From an uncultured beta proteobacterium (GTDB lineage: Bacteria > Pseudomonadota > Gammaproteobacteria > Burkholderiales > Burkholderiaceae), in assembly GCA_903944255.1 (NCBI GenBank), contig CAJARE010000361.1:1-9314 (forward strand): a stretch of 9,314 nucleotides of DNA, given 5' to 3'. Of this stretch, positions 1 to 6,820 are shown one piece after another; positions within the stretch are counted from its first letter, which is position 1; each line of letters begins with the position of its first letter. The notes under the pieces are model-generated. The model ran no database searches. It saw only the letters and a list, made by a program, of their open reading frames with translations, and had not been told where the DNA came from. The translations under genes and the position numbers were made by a program.

Positions 1-956
1 CATATCCTTCTTTGGATCCAGACGAAGTTGTTCTAAAGATTGAATCAGTCGGTATTTGCGGAAGTGATATGCATGCGTTTCATGGTCATGATCCCCGAAG
101 AAAACCAGGCTTAGTTTTAGGGCATGAGTTTGCAGGCACTATTGCAGAATCTAGTTCTCCGCTATTTACTCAAGGCCAACGAGTTACTGGTAATCCTCTA
201 ATTACTTGTGGGCATTGTGAGTACTGCTTGCAAGGAAGAAATAATTTGTGCGCCAATCGCACCATGGTGGGAATGACTAGACCTGGGGCTTTTGCTGAAT
301 TTATGAGTATTCCAGCGAGCTCACTAATTGCAATACCAGAAGGATTAAGTCTAGATGCGGCAGCATTAACTGAGCCTGCTGCAACAGCAGTTCATGCTAT
401 CAATCTATCGATGCGTGCATTGCATAGACCAATTCAGGAGTGTCGCGTTTTGGTATTGGGTGGTGGCGCCATTGGAATGCTCTCTGCACTTCTTTTAAAG
501 CATTACGGCGTAGATGATGTGCTAGTTGCGGAAGTCAATCCCTTACGTAGACAAGCAATAGAGAAGCATGCAGCTTGTAAAACAATTAATCCAGTTGAAG
601 AAAAAGTAGCTGAGAACTCATATGAATTTGTGATGGATTGTGTCGGTGCCGTAGTTACCCGTAACACAGCATTAGCTGCAGTGAAGCCGGGTGGGGTCAT
701 GATGCATGTGGGACTTCAAGACTGGGCTAGTGAGATTGATATGAGAAAGCTCACCCTTGCTGAGATTACTCTCTTAGGTACCTATACCTATTCGACGGTA
801 GATTTACAGGCTACCGTGAATCTGCTTGCTCGTAATGCCTTTGGCGATTTGTCATGGGTAGAGAAGAGGTCTCTTGAAGAGGGTGCTAAGGCATTTGATG
901 ACCTGCACTTCGGTAGAACCGCCTCTGCAAAAGTTTTACTTAAACCATTCTCTTAA
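1..956 (+). CDS. Zinc-dependent medium-chain alcohol/polyol dehydrogenase, 5'-truncated by window edge
   Basis: NAD(P)-dependent zinc alcohol dehydrogenase of the MDR superfamily (sorbitol, threonine and galactitol-1-phosphate dehydrogenase-like), probably cytosolic. The frame is open to the left edge: in-frame codons from base 3 read YPSLDPDEVV, so the TTG at 12 is an internal Leu codon and the true start lies upstream. About 317 residues are visible, against roughly 340-350 for the family. Numbering from the codon at 12, the catalytic-zinc motif GICGSD has C16 and D19, followed by GHE (H38, E39). Four cysteines (C66, C69, C72, C80) form the structural zinc lobe. A Rossmann glycine motif GGGAIG lies at 150-155. 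The C-terminus (AKVLLKPFS) is intact. The gene converges with the ThDP enzyme gene and its last 17 nt overlap it. The substrate cannot be read from sequence; an alcohol or hydroxyacid made by the neighbouring enzymes is a guess. Confidence 0.93.
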   Translation, partial: YPSLDPDEVVLKIESVGICGSDMHAFHGHDPRRKPGLVLGHEFAGTIAESSSPLFTQGQRVTGNPLITCGHCEYCLQGRNNLCANRTMVGMTRPGAFAEFMSIPASSLIAIPEGLSLDAAALTEPAATAVHAINLSMRALHRPIQECRVLVLGGGAIGMLSALLLKHYGVDDVLVAEVNPLRRQAIEKHAACKTINPVEEKVAENSYEFVMDCVGAVVTRNTALAAVKPGGVMMHVGLQDWASEIDMRKLTLAEITLLGTYTYSTVDLQATVNLLARNAFGDLSWVEKRSLEEGAKAFDDLHFGRTASAKVLLKPFS

Positions 957-2580
957 TATTAGGTGCCGTAAGCCCTTCGATCATGACATTAAGGCATGAA
1001 GGTAATTTGCTCGCAATAGCTCGCTTTGCTGCAGGAAGCATGTTTTCAGAATTGGTGATAAGTTCACCGTGACCGCCAAATGCTTGACAAACTTTTTCAT
1101 AGCTTGAGGGTAGTAGTTCGCAACCAATCGCCCTGTCTTTACCGTAGTCTTTAAGTTGAATCTGATATTCAGCATTCCAGCAAGCATCATTTCCCACGAC
1201 AAGGACGCAATCTAAGCCATAACGTACTGCGGTGTCGATTTCGGCACTATGAAATCCAAAAGTACCATCACCCATTATGGCAATAATAGGAACATCTTTT
1301 TTTGCAACCCTAGCGGCTATGGCAAAAGGCAGGCCAGCACCAATAGATCCGGCAACCCCATTCAGAATTCGATTCGGAGCATGTAAGCAAGCTTGAGCCC
1401 ATTGTCCAATTTCTCCGCCATCGCTCACAAGGACAGAATCAGGATGGCTATCTAGTATTTCTTGTAGTGGCAGTAAGGCTTTTGCTGGGTGCAGTCTTCC
1501 CTCGCTAGGAGGTAATTCTCTCCATGAGCTTGGGCGATATGTCAGTGCTGCACTCACTTCTTTTAACCAAGTATCGGCACTCGAGTGTTTTACAGGATTT
1601 GCAGAAAGGAGGGCATTAATAGTGCTCGGCGTATCGGCTACACACGCCATTTGTAGGCGATTGCCAAGCATTTTCTTTACCCTTTCAATTTCAGCCTCTT
1701 CGGGATCTATTTGTAGAAACTTGCATTCTTGTTGAATGCCAGGGGCGTTGCCAAATTTCAAAGTAAAGTCTAGTTTTTTCCCAAGCAAGAGAATGCAGTC
1801 AGATTCAGCTAGGACTTCCGAAAATGCGCCAAGACTTGGATCACCAATTCCCCTTGGACTTTCCATGCCGATCACGGGAATGCCTAAAGATGCTTCAAGT
1901 AGGGATAATTGCTTTTTACCAGCCTGAGAGAGCATCATCGGACCCGCAATGATGAGTGGTTTTTTAGAAGCTGCCAATGCCGATATGATCTCTGTAATAT
2001 CTGAAGATTTTGCTACTGTACTATTCACCCTAAAGTCTTCACTTGTTGGCATTGGCATATTTAGAGATGAAATTGACTCTAGAACATCGGATGGCAAGCT
2101 TAGATGTGTTGGACCAGGCCTTCCTGACTTTGCTATTCGTATTGCCTTTGCCAAATCAAAGCCTAGATCTTCTATTTTTTGACAAGTCCAAGATGCTTTT
2201 GTTAGTGGCGCAGCAATAGTCGCTTGTGCCATTTCTTGAAATGCACCTTTACCAAGCTGATTCAGTGGGGCATGACCTGAAATCAAAACTACTGGGGATT
2301 CAGCCATAGAAGTCGTGTACAGCGCTGAGATTGCATTTGCATGTCCTGGTCCGCCTGTGACTAAAGCAATTCCAACCTTCCCAGTCAATCTTGCCCATGC
2401 ATCCGCCATGTGAACAGCGGCTGCCTCATGACGAGTATGAATGAGCTTAATATTGGAATCAAATATGGCGTTATATATAGGCATGATGTGATTGCCAGAT
2501 AGTGTAAAAATTGTATCTACACCCGCTAGCTCAAGAGCACTCACAACAATGTCAGCACCGTTTGTGATTTTTTTAGTCAT
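940..2580 (-). CDS. Thiamine diphosphate-dependent acetolactate synthase-like enzyme (decarboxylase/lyase/synthase)
   Basis: A 546-residue, full-length ThDP enzyme of the POX/ALS superfamily, with an N-terminal PYR domain (about 1-170), a central domain (about 185-330) and a C-terminal PP domain (about 365-540). The catalytic Glu that activates ThDP is E52, in RHEAAA. The Mg-ThDP motif is G437-D438-G439 followed after 24 residues by N464-D465. The segment NGVAGSIGAGLPFA is typical of the family. The closest-looking groups are catabolic ALS-like proteins, benzaldehyde lyase, 2-hydroxyacyl-CoA lyase and sulfoacetaldehyde acetyltransferase; these share the fold and cannot be told apart here. No ilvN-type small subunit gene lies beside it, which argues against a biosynthetic acetolactate synthase. 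ATG start; a weak AGGA (2596-2593 on the minus strand) lies about 12 nt upstream. It is divergent from the dioxygenase gene and ends inside the dehydrogenase gene. Confidence 0.92.
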   Translation of the reverse strand: MTKKITNGADIVVSALELAGVDTIFTLSGNHIMPIYNAIFDSNIKLIHTRHEAAAVHMADAWARLTGKVGIALVTGGPGHANAISALYTTSMAESPVVLISGHAPLNQLGKGAFQEMAQATIAAPLTKASWTCQKIEDLGFDLAKAIRIAKSGRPGPTHLSLPSDVLESISSLNMPMPTSEDFRVNSTVAKSSDITEIISALAASKKPLIIAGPMMLSQAGKKQLSLLEASLGIPVIGMESPRGIGDPSLGAFSEVLAESDCILLLGKKLDFTLKFGNAPGIQQECKFLQIDPEEAEIERVKKMLGNRLQMACVADTPSTINALLSANPVKHSSADTWLKEVSAALTYRPSSWRELPPSEGRLHPAKALLPLQEILDSHPDSVLVSDGGEIGQWAQACLHAPNRILNGVAGSIGAGLPFAIAARVAKKDVPIIAIMGDGTFGFHSAEIDTAVRYGLDCVLVVGNDACWNAEYQIQLKDYGKDRAIGCELLPSSYEKVCQAFGGHGELITNSENMLPAAKRAIASKLPSCLNVMIEGLTAPNIKRMV

Positions 2581-2925
2581 ATAAAAGCGTCATCCTAGGA
2601 CTTGAAATTAATAATATTTGGTATCAATAGAGAATACGTTATTTTTTTACTTATTGAGTCAAAGTAAATTGTTTTTAACTAAAAGTTTGAATAAATTTCA
2701 TGAGATCCTTCTTACCCCATAAATTCATTCAAAAAGGGAGGCTTGCTTAAGCTGAAATTAGTAATAACCCTTAATCATCTATTTGGCTTGCTTGTAGAGG
2801 AGATTTAAAACGAAAACAAATCAATATATTTTTATTATGGCTTGGAAACCTAATTTTTTTAGGGTAGAGTAATTTAATGTTTACCTTCTTTGCATACCAA
2901 TGTAAGGGCGAATAGAGGAATCAAT
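2581..2925. promoter_or_regulatory. 345-nt AT-rich divergent intergenic region
   Basis: This gene-free spacer between two divergent starts should hold the promoters of the ThDP enzyme (-) and the dioxygenase (+). Only weak signals are visible. A minus-strand TTGACT (2662-2657) resembles a -35 box but has no good -10 at the right distance: AGAATA at 2631-2636, which reads TATTCT on the minus strand, is 20 nt away. On the plus strand TTGGAA (2842-2847) lies 17 nt before TAGAGT (2865-2870), a poor match. GGCTTGCTT is directly repeated at 2740-2748 and 2785-2793, and GCTTAAGC (2745-2752) is a perfect 8-nt palindrome. I see no convincing riboswitch, small RNA or small protein gene. Confidence 0.5.
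2914..2919 (+). promoter_or_regulatory. Shine-Dalgarno AGAGGA that fixes the dioxygenase start
   Basis: AGAGGA ends 6 nt before the ATG at 2926. The reading frame is open further upstream to a TTG at 2890, but that codon has no ribosome binding site and would add 12 residues (HTNVRANRGIN after the initiator) unlike a dioxygenase N-terminus. The ATG at 2926 is therefore preferred. Confidence 0.75.
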
Positions 2926-3999
2926 ATGAAGCAAACTAGCCCCTTTACTCCAGCAAGTGACATTCCTTTTTCTGTTGAGGGATCTTGTGCATGGATGGGT
3001 AGCCAAATTCAAGATGATCCTAGGTGGATTGTGCGCTGGAACTCAGAGCAAATTAAAGAACTTGAAGCGGCGGCTGATCAATTTTTAAGCTTAGGAATTC
3101 CTCTTGAAAATATTACGCCAGAGTTGTTTCCTCTCACAAAACTACCTTCTTTTATTGACGAAACTTTGAATGAACTCCTATTGGGGCGTGGTTTTGTCAT
3201 GTTAAGAGGACTGCCAATTGAAAACTGGCCAATAGAAAAGATTGCAGCTGTTTATATGGGGCTTGGGCGTCATATGGGTTCACTACGGAGTAGCAATGGA
3301 AAAGGTCACTTGCTTGGACACGTGCGCGATCAAGGCGCGAAAGTAGAGGCTGGAGCGCGTTTTTATCAAACCAATAAGAAGCTTGATTACCATACTGATT
3401 CAGCAGATATCGTTGGTCTACTTTGTTTGAAGAAGGCCAAAGAGGGTGGCGAATCTTTTATTGCAAGCTCTATGATGCTCTATAACAAAATGATAGAACG
3501 TCGCCCCGACTTGATCTCTGCGATGTTCACACCATATCCAACAGATCGCCGGGGAGAAGTTCCAGAAGGGCTCGATCCTTGGTTTGAAATCCCAATCTTT
3601 AATTGGCATCAAGGGTACCTCTCCTGCGTATATTTACGTCGCTATATAGAGGAGGCGCAAGAGCGCTTCCCATATGCTCCAAGACTAAGTCAGCAGCAAA
3701 TTGAAGTGATGGATGAAATCGATGCTATTTTGCAAGAGCCAGGCTTTGCACTTCAGATGGCTTTTGAGCCGGGTGATATTCAATTACTGCATAACCACCA
3801 AATTCTGCACTCTAGGAATGATTTTGAAAATTGGCCTGATCCTAAGCTACAACGTCATTTGCTTCGTCTTTGGGTTGCGCCCCCGTCTGCAAGACCACTA
3901 CCAAATTATTTTGAGTCCCGTTGGGGTGGGGTAATCCCAGGCGATCGAGGGGGCATCATCGTGCCAGGTACAAAATATTCAGTTGAATTAAATGTTTAG
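2926..3999 (+). CDS. TauD/TfdA-family Fe(II)/2-oxoglutarate-dependent dioxygenase
   Basis: A 357-residue cytosolic oxygenase that should couple oxidative decarboxylation of 2-oxoglutarate to hydroxylation of an unknown substrate. The facial triad is visible: H156-T-D158 in YHTDSAD, and distal H295 in HQILHSR. R310 and R314 (QRHLLRLW) match the spacing of the two arginines in TauD that bind 2-oxoglutarate (R266) and the substrate anion (R270), so an anionic substrate is plausible. The protein is longer than TauD (about 280 residues). The extra length lies in an N-terminal extension (residues 1-80) and a 200-255 insert rich in aromatic residues. The start is taken at the ATG with AGAGGA upstream. 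It is divergent from the ThDP enzyme gene and 59 nt ahead of a binding-protein gene on the same strand, which may be cotranscribed. Family assignment is firm; the substrate is unknown. Confidence 0.92.
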   Translation: MKQTSPFTPASDIPFSVEGSCAWMGSQIQDDPRWIVRWNSEQIKELEAAADQFLSLGIPLENITPELFPLTKLPSFIDETLNELLLGRGFVMLRGLPIENWPIEKIAAVYMGLGRHMGSLRSSNGKGHLLGHVRDQGAKVEAGARFYQTNKKLDYHTDSADIVGLLCLKKAKEGGESFIASSMMLYNKMIERRPDLISAMFTPYPTDRRGEVPEGLDPWFEIPIFNWHQGYLSCVYLRRYIEEAQERFPYAPRLSQQQIEVMDEIDAILQEPGFALQMAFEPGDIQLLHNHQILHSRNDFENWPDPKLQRHLLRLWVAPPSARPLPNYFESRWGGVIPGDRGGIIVPGTKYSVELNV

Positions 4000-4058
4000 T
4001 TATCGAAATCTTTATCTCTTTAATAAGTGAATGAAATTAACTATCTCATGGGGGTTGC

Positions 4059-5042
4059 ATGCTTAAGTTAGTAAAAAGAAGCGTTATTACAGCATTGGTT
4101 TTGACGGGGCTAGTGGCAGAAGTTGTTTTAGCCCAAAATTATCCTAATAAAACAATTACTTTTATCGCCCCTTATGGGATTGGCGGTGATAGCGATTTCT
4201 CTGGTAGAAATTTGGCTCCTATCGCTACTAAACTAATGGGTCAAAATGTAATTGTGCAAAATATTCCAGGAGCATCTGGCACTATCGGCTCTCAAAAAGT
4301 TCGTACTTCACCTCCAGATGGCTATACCCTTTTAATTTCTCGAGGCGGTTCGCAAGCAATCACCCCCGCCCTCGATAGCACTACACCTTATAAATGGAAC
4401 GATTTCACATTCATCTCCTTGCTTGATTTTAATCCGGTCGTTTGTGTAGTAAAGCCTGATGCGCCTTATAAGAATATGAAGGATCTCATTGCTGCAATTA
4501 AGGCGAGTCCTGGTAAATTAAATTATGCAAGTGCAGGTGCTGGCACTACACAGCATTTAGCGGTTGAAGTAATTTTGCGTGATGTTGGATTAAAATCAGC
4601 TGCTGCCACAATGATTCCTTACAAAGGTGGTGGTCAGGCTACTACTGCCTTACTTGGTGGAGAGGTAGACTTCTTATGTAATAACTTAACAACGCTCGTT
4701 GGGCAGATTAAGGGAAATGCGATGCGTGCACTGGTAACTTCCACACCTGCGCGTCTGAAAGATTTTCCCAATGTACCTACTGCTAAAGAAGAGGGAATTC
4801 CTAATTTAGAAAAAGTGATGGGATGGAGCGGTCTTTATGGCCCGCCAGGTTTGCCCGCAGAGGTTGTAGAGAAATGGCAGACTGCACTAAAAGAGGTTGC
4901 TAAAAATACTGCCTGGTTAAATGGTAACGATACTGTTGGTGCCATCCCTGCCATTCGATCACCTGCAGATACAGAAGCATTTGCTAAAGAGCAATTTGAT
5001 CTCTATAGCAAGCTAGGGGCTGACCTTAATCTAAAGAAATAA
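4059..5042 (+). CDS. Bug/TctC-family tripartite tricarboxylate transporter substrate-binding protein
   Basis: A 327-residue periplasmic solute-binding protein. It has a Sec signal peptide (KLVKR n-region, hydrophobic core about 8-22, likely cleavage after A25 in VVLA|QN), so the mature protein starts QNYPNK. Family landmarks appear in order: IAPYGIGGDSD (37-46) where the family usually has a PGG..D motif, GASGTIGSQKV (71-81), PDGYTLL, NYASAGAGTTQH (155-166), PYKGGGQATTALLGGEVD (187-204) and a late NVPTAKEEG segment. Bug proteins usually bind carboxylates such as organic acids, aromatic acids or acidic amino acids. No TctA/TctB membrane genes are nearby, so this is an orphan receptor, as is common in Burkholderiales. 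The ATG has a G-run (4050-4054) as a modest ribosome site. A hairpin terminator follows the stop. Being next to the dioxygenase suggests it senses or imports that enzyme's substrate, but this is inferred from position only. Confidence 0.93.
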   Translation: MLKLVKRSVITALVLTGLVAEVVLAQNYPNKTITFIAPYGIGGDSDFSGRNLAPIATKLMGQNVIVQNIPGASGTIGSQKVRTSPPDGYTLLISRGGSQAITPALDSTTPYKWNDFTFISLLDFNPVVCVVKPDAPYKNMKDLIAAIKASPGKLNYASAGAGTTQHLAVEVILRDVGLKSAAATMIPYKGGGQATTALLGGEVDFLCNNLTTLVGQIKGNAMRALVTSTPARLKDFPNVPTAKEEGIPNLEKVMGWSGLYGPPGLPAEVVEKWQTALKEVAKNTAWLNGNDTVGAIPAIRSPADTEAFAKEQFDLYSKLGADLNLKK

Positions 5043-5061
5043 AGCTTGCAATCTATCTGGT

Positions 5062-5090
5062 AAAAAAGTCTGGTTCGTCCAGACTTTTTT
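5062..5090. terminator. Bidirectional intrinsic terminator between convergent genes
   Basis: A perfect 12-bp inverted repeat: A6-GTCTGG (5062-5073), loop TTCGT (5074-5078), then CCAGAC-T6 (5079-5090). The GC-rich 6-bp core is flanked by A6 on one side and T6 on the other, so either strand gives a stem followed by a U-run. It lies 19 nt after the binding-protein stop and 40 nt beyond the stop of the convergent LysR gene, and can serve both. Confidence 0.9.
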
Positions 5091-5130
5091 ATTGGGGGCA
5101 CTAGCAATCATTTGAAGATCTATTAGCTTT

Positions 5131-6006
5131 TTAAGATGTCTTTAGTATGTTTGATAAAAAGTGACCTTTGATAGCCCCTGTAATATTATGTCGACTATGT
5201 TTCTTACGCTCTAATAGACCAACTTTTCGGTAGACCGTTTTTCCTGGTAGTTTTTGAATCTTGAGTTGGCGATCGCTTGACCAGGAAATATTGGCAAGTT
5301 GGGGGACGATTGAATAACCAAGACCTTGTCGTACCAATTCAATAATTGCCTCTACTGAGTTCAACTCCATCACGTCTTGAATTTTGAGCTTATTGACCCT
5401 GATAGTTTGCTCAACTAGATGTCCAGTCCAAGTATTTCTCTCAAACCGAATGAATGGCAGTTCATTGATTAGGTGCTCAGATAATTTCAATGAGCTTGGG
5501 ACAATCAAGATCATCGGTTCTTTATAGAGCTCAGTCCACTGTACGTTCTGAGGTAATGCATAGGGTGATTCAGTCACAATAGCAGCATCAAGGCTGCCTT
5601 CGATCACCTGATCTAGAAAATTACTTGATAGACCTGCAATCAGTTTGATTTCAAGTTCTGGGTAGTTTTGTTTGAGCTCATTAAGGGTTTTACCAAAAGC
5701 CCCCATCAGAGTCGACACTAGAGCACCTAAAACAATCGTTCCACTGAGATCAGTTTTCAAGCTAGATCCAAGGGCTTCATATTTAGAGATGATTTCTTGA
5801 ATCGGCTCGATGACAGCCCGTCCATTGCCATTGAGGGTTAGGGAGCGTTTTGTTCTATCAAATAGCTCTACGCCGATTTCATGCTCTAGTTGTTGTAACT
5901 GTTGACCGGCTGCGGCAGCCGTCAGTCCAATCTCTCTTGAGGCTGCTGCAACGCTTTTATGGCGTGTAATGGCGAGAAAGTTTTTCAGGAGCTTAATACT
6001 GGACAT
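5131..6006 (-). CDS. LysR-type transcriptional regulator, divergent from the complex II/fumarase-like operon
   Basis: A 291-residue LysR-family regulator. The winged helix-turn-helix is N-terminal (about residues 4-62, with SVAAASREIGLTAAAAGQQL as the recognition region and LFDRTKR..LTLNGNG in the wing). A linker helix follows, then the periplasmic-binding-protein-like effector domain (about 88-285). ATG start; no clear ribosome site is visible. The gene is back-to-back with the operon starting at 6089, with 82 nt between, the classic arrangement in which a LysR protein represses itself and activates its divergent neighbour when an effector binds. The effector is probably a substrate or product of that operon, such as a di- or tricarboxylate; this is inferred. 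It is convergent with the binding-protein gene and shares its terminator. Confidence 0.94.
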   Translation of the reverse strand: MSSIKLLKNFLAITRHKSVAAASREIGLTAAAAGQQLQQLEHEIGVELFDRTKRSLTLNGNGRAVIEPIQEIISKYEALGSSLKTDLSGTIVLGALVSTLMGAFGKTLNELKQNYPELEIKLIAGLSSNFLDQVIEGSLDAAIVTESPYALPQNVQWTELYKEPMILIVPSSLKLSEHLINELPFIRFERNTWTGHLVEQTIRVNKLKIQDVMELNSVEAIIELVRQGLGYSIVPQLANISWSSDRQLKIQKLPGKTVYRKVGLLERKKHSRHNITGAIKGHFLSNILKTS

Positions 6007-6043
6007 AGATTTAATAATAAAGAATAAGTTTATCTCAAAGAAA

Positions 6044-6072
6044 ATTATATTCGATTTATTTTTTACTATCTA
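6044..6072 (-). promoter_or_regulatory. Predicted sigma-70 promoter of the LysR gene
   Basis: On the minus strand a perfect TATAAT (6049-6044) is preceded, after a 17-nt spacer, by TAGATA (6072-6067), which matches 4 of 6 positions of TTGACA. Transcription would begin near 6037 and leave about 30 nt of AT-rich leader before the ATG at 6006. Confidence 0.6.
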
Positions 6073-6082
6073 CCGATATAAT
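6055..6082 (+). promoter_or_regulatory. Predicted sigma-70 promoter of the iron-sulfur subunit operon
   Basis: A perfect TATAAT lies at 6077-6082. The -35 region is poor (TTTATT at 6055-6060, 16-nt spacer, 3 of 6 matches), as expected of a promoter that needs an activator. The start point would fall at or next to the ATG at 6089, so the transcript would have almost no leader. Confidence 0.6.
6067..6078. promoter_or_regulatory. Candidate operator: inverted repeat TATC-N4-GATA
   Basis: TATCTACCGATA is a 4+4 inverted repeat with a 4-nt centre. It covers the putative lysR -35 box and the first two bases of the operon -10 box, so a protein bound here would affect both promoters. It is short and may be chance in AT-rich DNA; it does not clearly show the T-N11-A LysR consensus. 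Confidence 0.3.
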
Positions 6083-6088
6083 GACCCC

Positions 6089-6820
6089 ATGTCTAATACC
6101 GATCTCAAAGTTAAAGTCTGGCGTGGCGCTGAGCAGGGTGAATTTATTGAGTACCTCGTGCCACGTAACCCAAATCAAACCGTCTTGGATGTGGTTACCC
6201 ATATTCAGCGCAAGATTGATCCCACCTTAAGCTATCGCTTTGCCTGTCGTGTCGGAATGTGTGGGTCATGTGCTATGACAGTCAATGGAGTAGCTCGTTG
6301 GACCTGCCGTACTCACGTGTCTAAAATTGTTGAGGGGGATTCTTTAGAGATTGCTCCATTAAATAATTTACCGGTTATTAAAGACCTTGCTACCGATATG
6401 CGCGAGTTCTTTAATAAGTGGAAAGGTGCTGTTGGTTTCTTCAAGGGCAACCAAACCCGTCACGATGATTTTGCAAAAGTAGAGCCACAGTCTGAAGAGC
6501 GTCAATTTGCCAATGCAGGTATTGAGTGTATTGGTTGTGGTGTTTGCTACGCTTCATGTGAGGTGGTGGAATCTAGGCCCAATTACTTGGGGCCCGCAGC
6601 GTTAAATCGTGCGTGGACATTAACCAATGATGTGAGAGATGTGCAGCAACTTGATCGACTGCGTGCAGTAGCAGGTGATGCAGGTTGTCATGCCTGTCAT
6701 TCACATGGCTCTTGCACGGAACGCTGTCCAAACGCTCTTTCACCTACCGCTAGTATTTCTGGCCTGAAGAAGTTGGTTGCTAGGGCTGCAGTACGAGGCA
6801 GCAAGTGGGGTAAGTTGTGA
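6089..6820 (+). CDS. Succinate dehydrogenase/fumarate reductase-type iron-sulfur subunit
   Basis: A 243-residue SdhB/FrdB homologue that carries electrons between the flavoprotein and membrane quinone through three iron-sulfur clusters. An N-terminal plant-ferredoxin-like domain has four [2Fe-2S] cysteines (C53, C58, C61, C73). The four-Cys form resembles E. coli FrdB rather than its SdhB, which has Asp at the third site. The C-terminal domain has CIGCGVCYASC (C147, C150, C153, C157) and CHSHGSCTERCP (C203, C209, C213). By FrdB analogy C147/C150/C153/C213 hold [4Fe-4S] and C157/C203/C209 hold [3Fe-4S]. The start is ATG 6089: an in-frame extension back to 5969 adds 40 Lys/Ile/Phe-rich residues that overlap lysR and match nothing in the family. 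There is no Shine-Dalgarno sequence. It is the first gene of the operon and its TGA overlaps the next GTG by 4 nt. It is smaller in context than a standard sdhCDAB set and does not sit beside its flavoprotein gene. Confidence 0.94.
   Translation: MSNTDLKVKVWRGAEQGEFIEYLVPRNPNQTVLDVVTHIQRKIDPTLSYRFACRVGMCGSCAMTVNGVARWTCRTHVSKIVEGDSLEIAPLNNLPVIKDLATDMREFFNKWKGAVGFFKGNQTRHDDFAKVEPQSEERQFANAGIECIGCGVCYASCEVVESRPNYLGPAALNRAWTLTNDVRDVQQLDRLRAVAGDAGCHACHSHGSCTERCPNALSPTASISGLKKLVARAAVRGSKWGKL

Noticed and set aside
981..1202. Alternative-frame reading frames inside the ThDP gene (also 1736-1927 and 1949-2182)
   Set aside because: They lie wholly within a conserved gene and their products show no recognisable domain.
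2734..2772. Possible hairpin AAGGG/CCCTT in the spacer
   Set aside because: Only 5 bp with a 29-nt loop and no U-run; likely chance.
2837..2872. 11-codon reading frame (MAWKPNFFRVE) in the divergent spacer
   Set aside because: No ribosome site and no sign of a leader peptide or attenuator after it.
2890..2925. TTG start giving 12 extra residues on the dioxygenase
   Set aside because: No ribosome site at the TTG, whereas AGAGGA is well placed before the ATG at 2926.
6016..6033. ATAAA-N7-TTTAT inverted repeat near the lysR start as a LysR box
   Set aside because: Expected by chance in such AT-rich DNA and it does not fit T-N11-A spacing.
5969..6088. In-frame upstream extension of the iron-sulfur subunit (40 extra residues)
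   Set aside because: It overlaps the lysR start, runs through both promoters, is rich in Lys/Ile/Phe unlike any SdhB N-terminus, and the family starts near the ATG at 6089.
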